A stretch of DNA of 6,376 bases from Pseudomonadota bacterium (lineage in GTDB: Bacteria; Desulfobacterota; Desulfobaccia; Desulfobaccales; 0-14-0-80-60-11), in contig JAHIKF010000534.1 in NCBI GenBank assembly GCA_018897875.1, forward strand, positions 1 through 6,376, written 5' to 3'. The position numbers and the translations under genes were made by a program. The notes beneath the pieces were generated by a model. That model saw nothing but the letters and a program-made list of their open reading frames with translations. It was not told where the DNA came from and searched no databases. Shown piece by piece: positions 5,848 to 6,376 of this stretch (position 1 is its first letter; every line of letters starts with the position of its first letter).

Positions 5848-6240
5848 ATGGTTAACATATCGAATCGAGATTTATGGTACGCCCTGGGGCTCTCAGCCAT
5901 CTTTCTCAGCGGGTTTGTCGGAACCTCCCTGGTCCAGCACTATATTATTCGCCCTATGAGGAAGCGACAGCATTTGCGCGACCGTATGGGCGAGACCCGC
6001 CGCGATGACCTGGTTCGGGCGAAAATCTTTAAAACCGAGCTGCCGGGCCGCAAGGGGCTCATCGTTACCCTTATGGAACGGACCGGCTGGCGCGCCACGT
6101 TAGACAAACTGGCCAAAGAATTGATGCGGGCGGGAATTTATAAAACCCCGGGTAATTTTCTCAGCCTGGCCGTGATCCTGGCCTCGGCAGGCTTTATCCT
6201 GGGGAGATTCGTGGACAACTTCCTGGTAAGCCTGTTAATA
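5848..6240 (+). pseudogene. tadB: TadB platform protein, 5' part, interrupted by an IS
   Basis: The frame opens at the ATG at 5848. A membrane helix (about 10-30), a basic cytoplasmic stretch (R35 to about R82) and the start of the T2SSF/GspF-type domain follow, with L-A-K-E-L-M-R-A-G-I-Y and a second helix (about 104-131). TadB proteins usually run to around 300 residues. Here family-like sequence stops at about residue 131 (6240). The same frame then encodes a Cys- and Lys-rich string with no pilus character and stays open to the window edge. A transposase-like start in another frame at 6296 explains the break. TadB forms the inner-membrane platform with TadC, so this allele should be non-functional. 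The assignment rests on position after cpaF and the partial domain. Confidence 0.8.
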
Positions 6241-6289
6241 CTACTGTGTCATAAAATAGTTGCAAAAACTATCAAACTATGCGTATGCT

Positions 6290-6310
6290 GGGTGCATGAC
6301 AAATGCACCC
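6290..6310 (+). promoter_or_regulatory. Hairpin burying the transposase start codon
   Basis: GGGTGCAT (6290-6297) and ATGCACCC (6303-6310) are perfect complements with a 5-nt loop. The start codon at 6296-6298 has two bases in the stem and one in the loop. On a read-through mRNA from the pilus operon this 8-bp stem would hide the AUG. Blocking of impinging transcripts in this way is known for several IS elements. The structure is seen directly; the function is inferred. Confidence 0.6.
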
Positions 6311-6376
6311 GTACCCAATATCGAGGCCAGGTTTCGTGCGTATGCGGAAAAGCTGTCCACTGCGTTGGGTCATGCA
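6296..6376 (+). CDS. Transposase N-terminus (IS701-like), cut by window edge
   Basis: The ATG at 6296 opens a frame with no stop to the window edge (27 codons). The visible residues include I-E-A-R-F-R-A-Y-A-E-K-L and end L-G-H-A, which resembles from memory the start of IS701-family DDE transposases (an R-F-x-x-Y-x-x-x-L stretch followed by G-H-A). No clear ribosome binding site precedes it; GGGTG at 6290-6294 is weak and is locked in a hairpin. The frame differs from tadB. A six-codon mini-ORF at 6279-6299 ends in TGA overlapping this ATG (ATGA), which could allow coupled initiation. Too little is visible to see catalytic residues, so the family is a likely rather than a firm call. Confidence 0.6.
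   Translation, partial: MTNAPVPNIEARFRAYAEKLSTALGHA

Larger units (their letters stand above)
6239..6376 (+). mobile_element. Left end of an insertion sequence (IS701-like), partial
   Basis: Codon and composition character change sharply at about 6239, in the middle of a predicted TadB helix, and a transposase-like frame begins at 6296. TTAA at 6235-6238 fits the YTAR target duplication reported for the IS701 family, which would put the element's first base at 6239. The right end lies outside the window, so neither the terminal repeats nor the target duplication can be checked here. The exact left boundary is uncertain by several bases. Confidence 0.65.

Noticed and set aside
6241..6376. Continuation of the tadB frame into the element as a possible fusion protein
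   Set aside because: The residues are Cys/Lys-rich with no TadB character, and a better transposase frame covers the same DNA. An accidental C-terminal tail is the simplest reading.

Overview
The window carries the 5' two-thirds of a Tad (Flp/Cpa) type IVc pilus operon, all on the + strand, entered at its right edge by an insertion sequence. Gene content (two Flp pilins, a CpaA-type prepilin peptidase, TadE pseudopilin, CpaB, CpaE with an N-terminal pseudo-receiver, CpaF, TadB), the moderately GC-rich coding sequence and a sigma-54-type promoter suggest a Gram-negative bacterium. A deltaproteobacterial (Desulfobacterota-like) host is my best guess, at low confidence, because no rRNA or housekeeping gene is present.

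Layout. Positions 1-408 are AT-rich with no gene I can support. They hold a 14-bp dyad (289-302), a perfect TATAAT (315-320) and a good -24/-12 sigma-54 element (343-359), followed by an orphan 38-codon membrane peptide (409-525). A 185-nt A-rich leader (526-710) holds a tandem repeat, GGA-rich CsrA-like sites and a perfect 10-nt match to the anti-Shine-Dalgarno, and leads into flp1 (711-896). An intrinsic terminator (908-941) separates flp1 from flp2 (993-1151). Next comes a small 41-codon orphan (1233-1358) that overlaps cpaA/tadV (1343-1903). Then tadE (1909-2340), cpaB (2348-3154), cpaE/tadZ (3230-4444), cpaF/tadA (4457-5821) and the start of tadB (5848 to about 6240) follow closely.

How it works together. 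CpaA should trim the leaders of the Flp pilins and TadE. CpaF is the hexameric ATPase that powers assembly through the TadB/TadC inner-membrane platform. CpaE should localise the machine, and CpaB is the periplasmic partner of the outer-membrane secretin. The secretin gene (cpaC/rcpA), usually found between cpaB and cpaE, is absent here and replaced by a 75-nt spacer. tadC, tadD and tadG would lie beyond the window.

The tadB frame loses family character after about residue 131. About 56 nt later a transposase-like N-terminus begins (6296, probably IS701 family). The pilus system is therefore probably broken, or polar-silenced, in this genome. I do not see a wholly new multi-gene system. The less familiar elements are the two small membrane peptides, the G-XXX-E-Y spacing in both pilins, the layered regulatory leader of flp1, and a hairpin that buries the transposase start codon.
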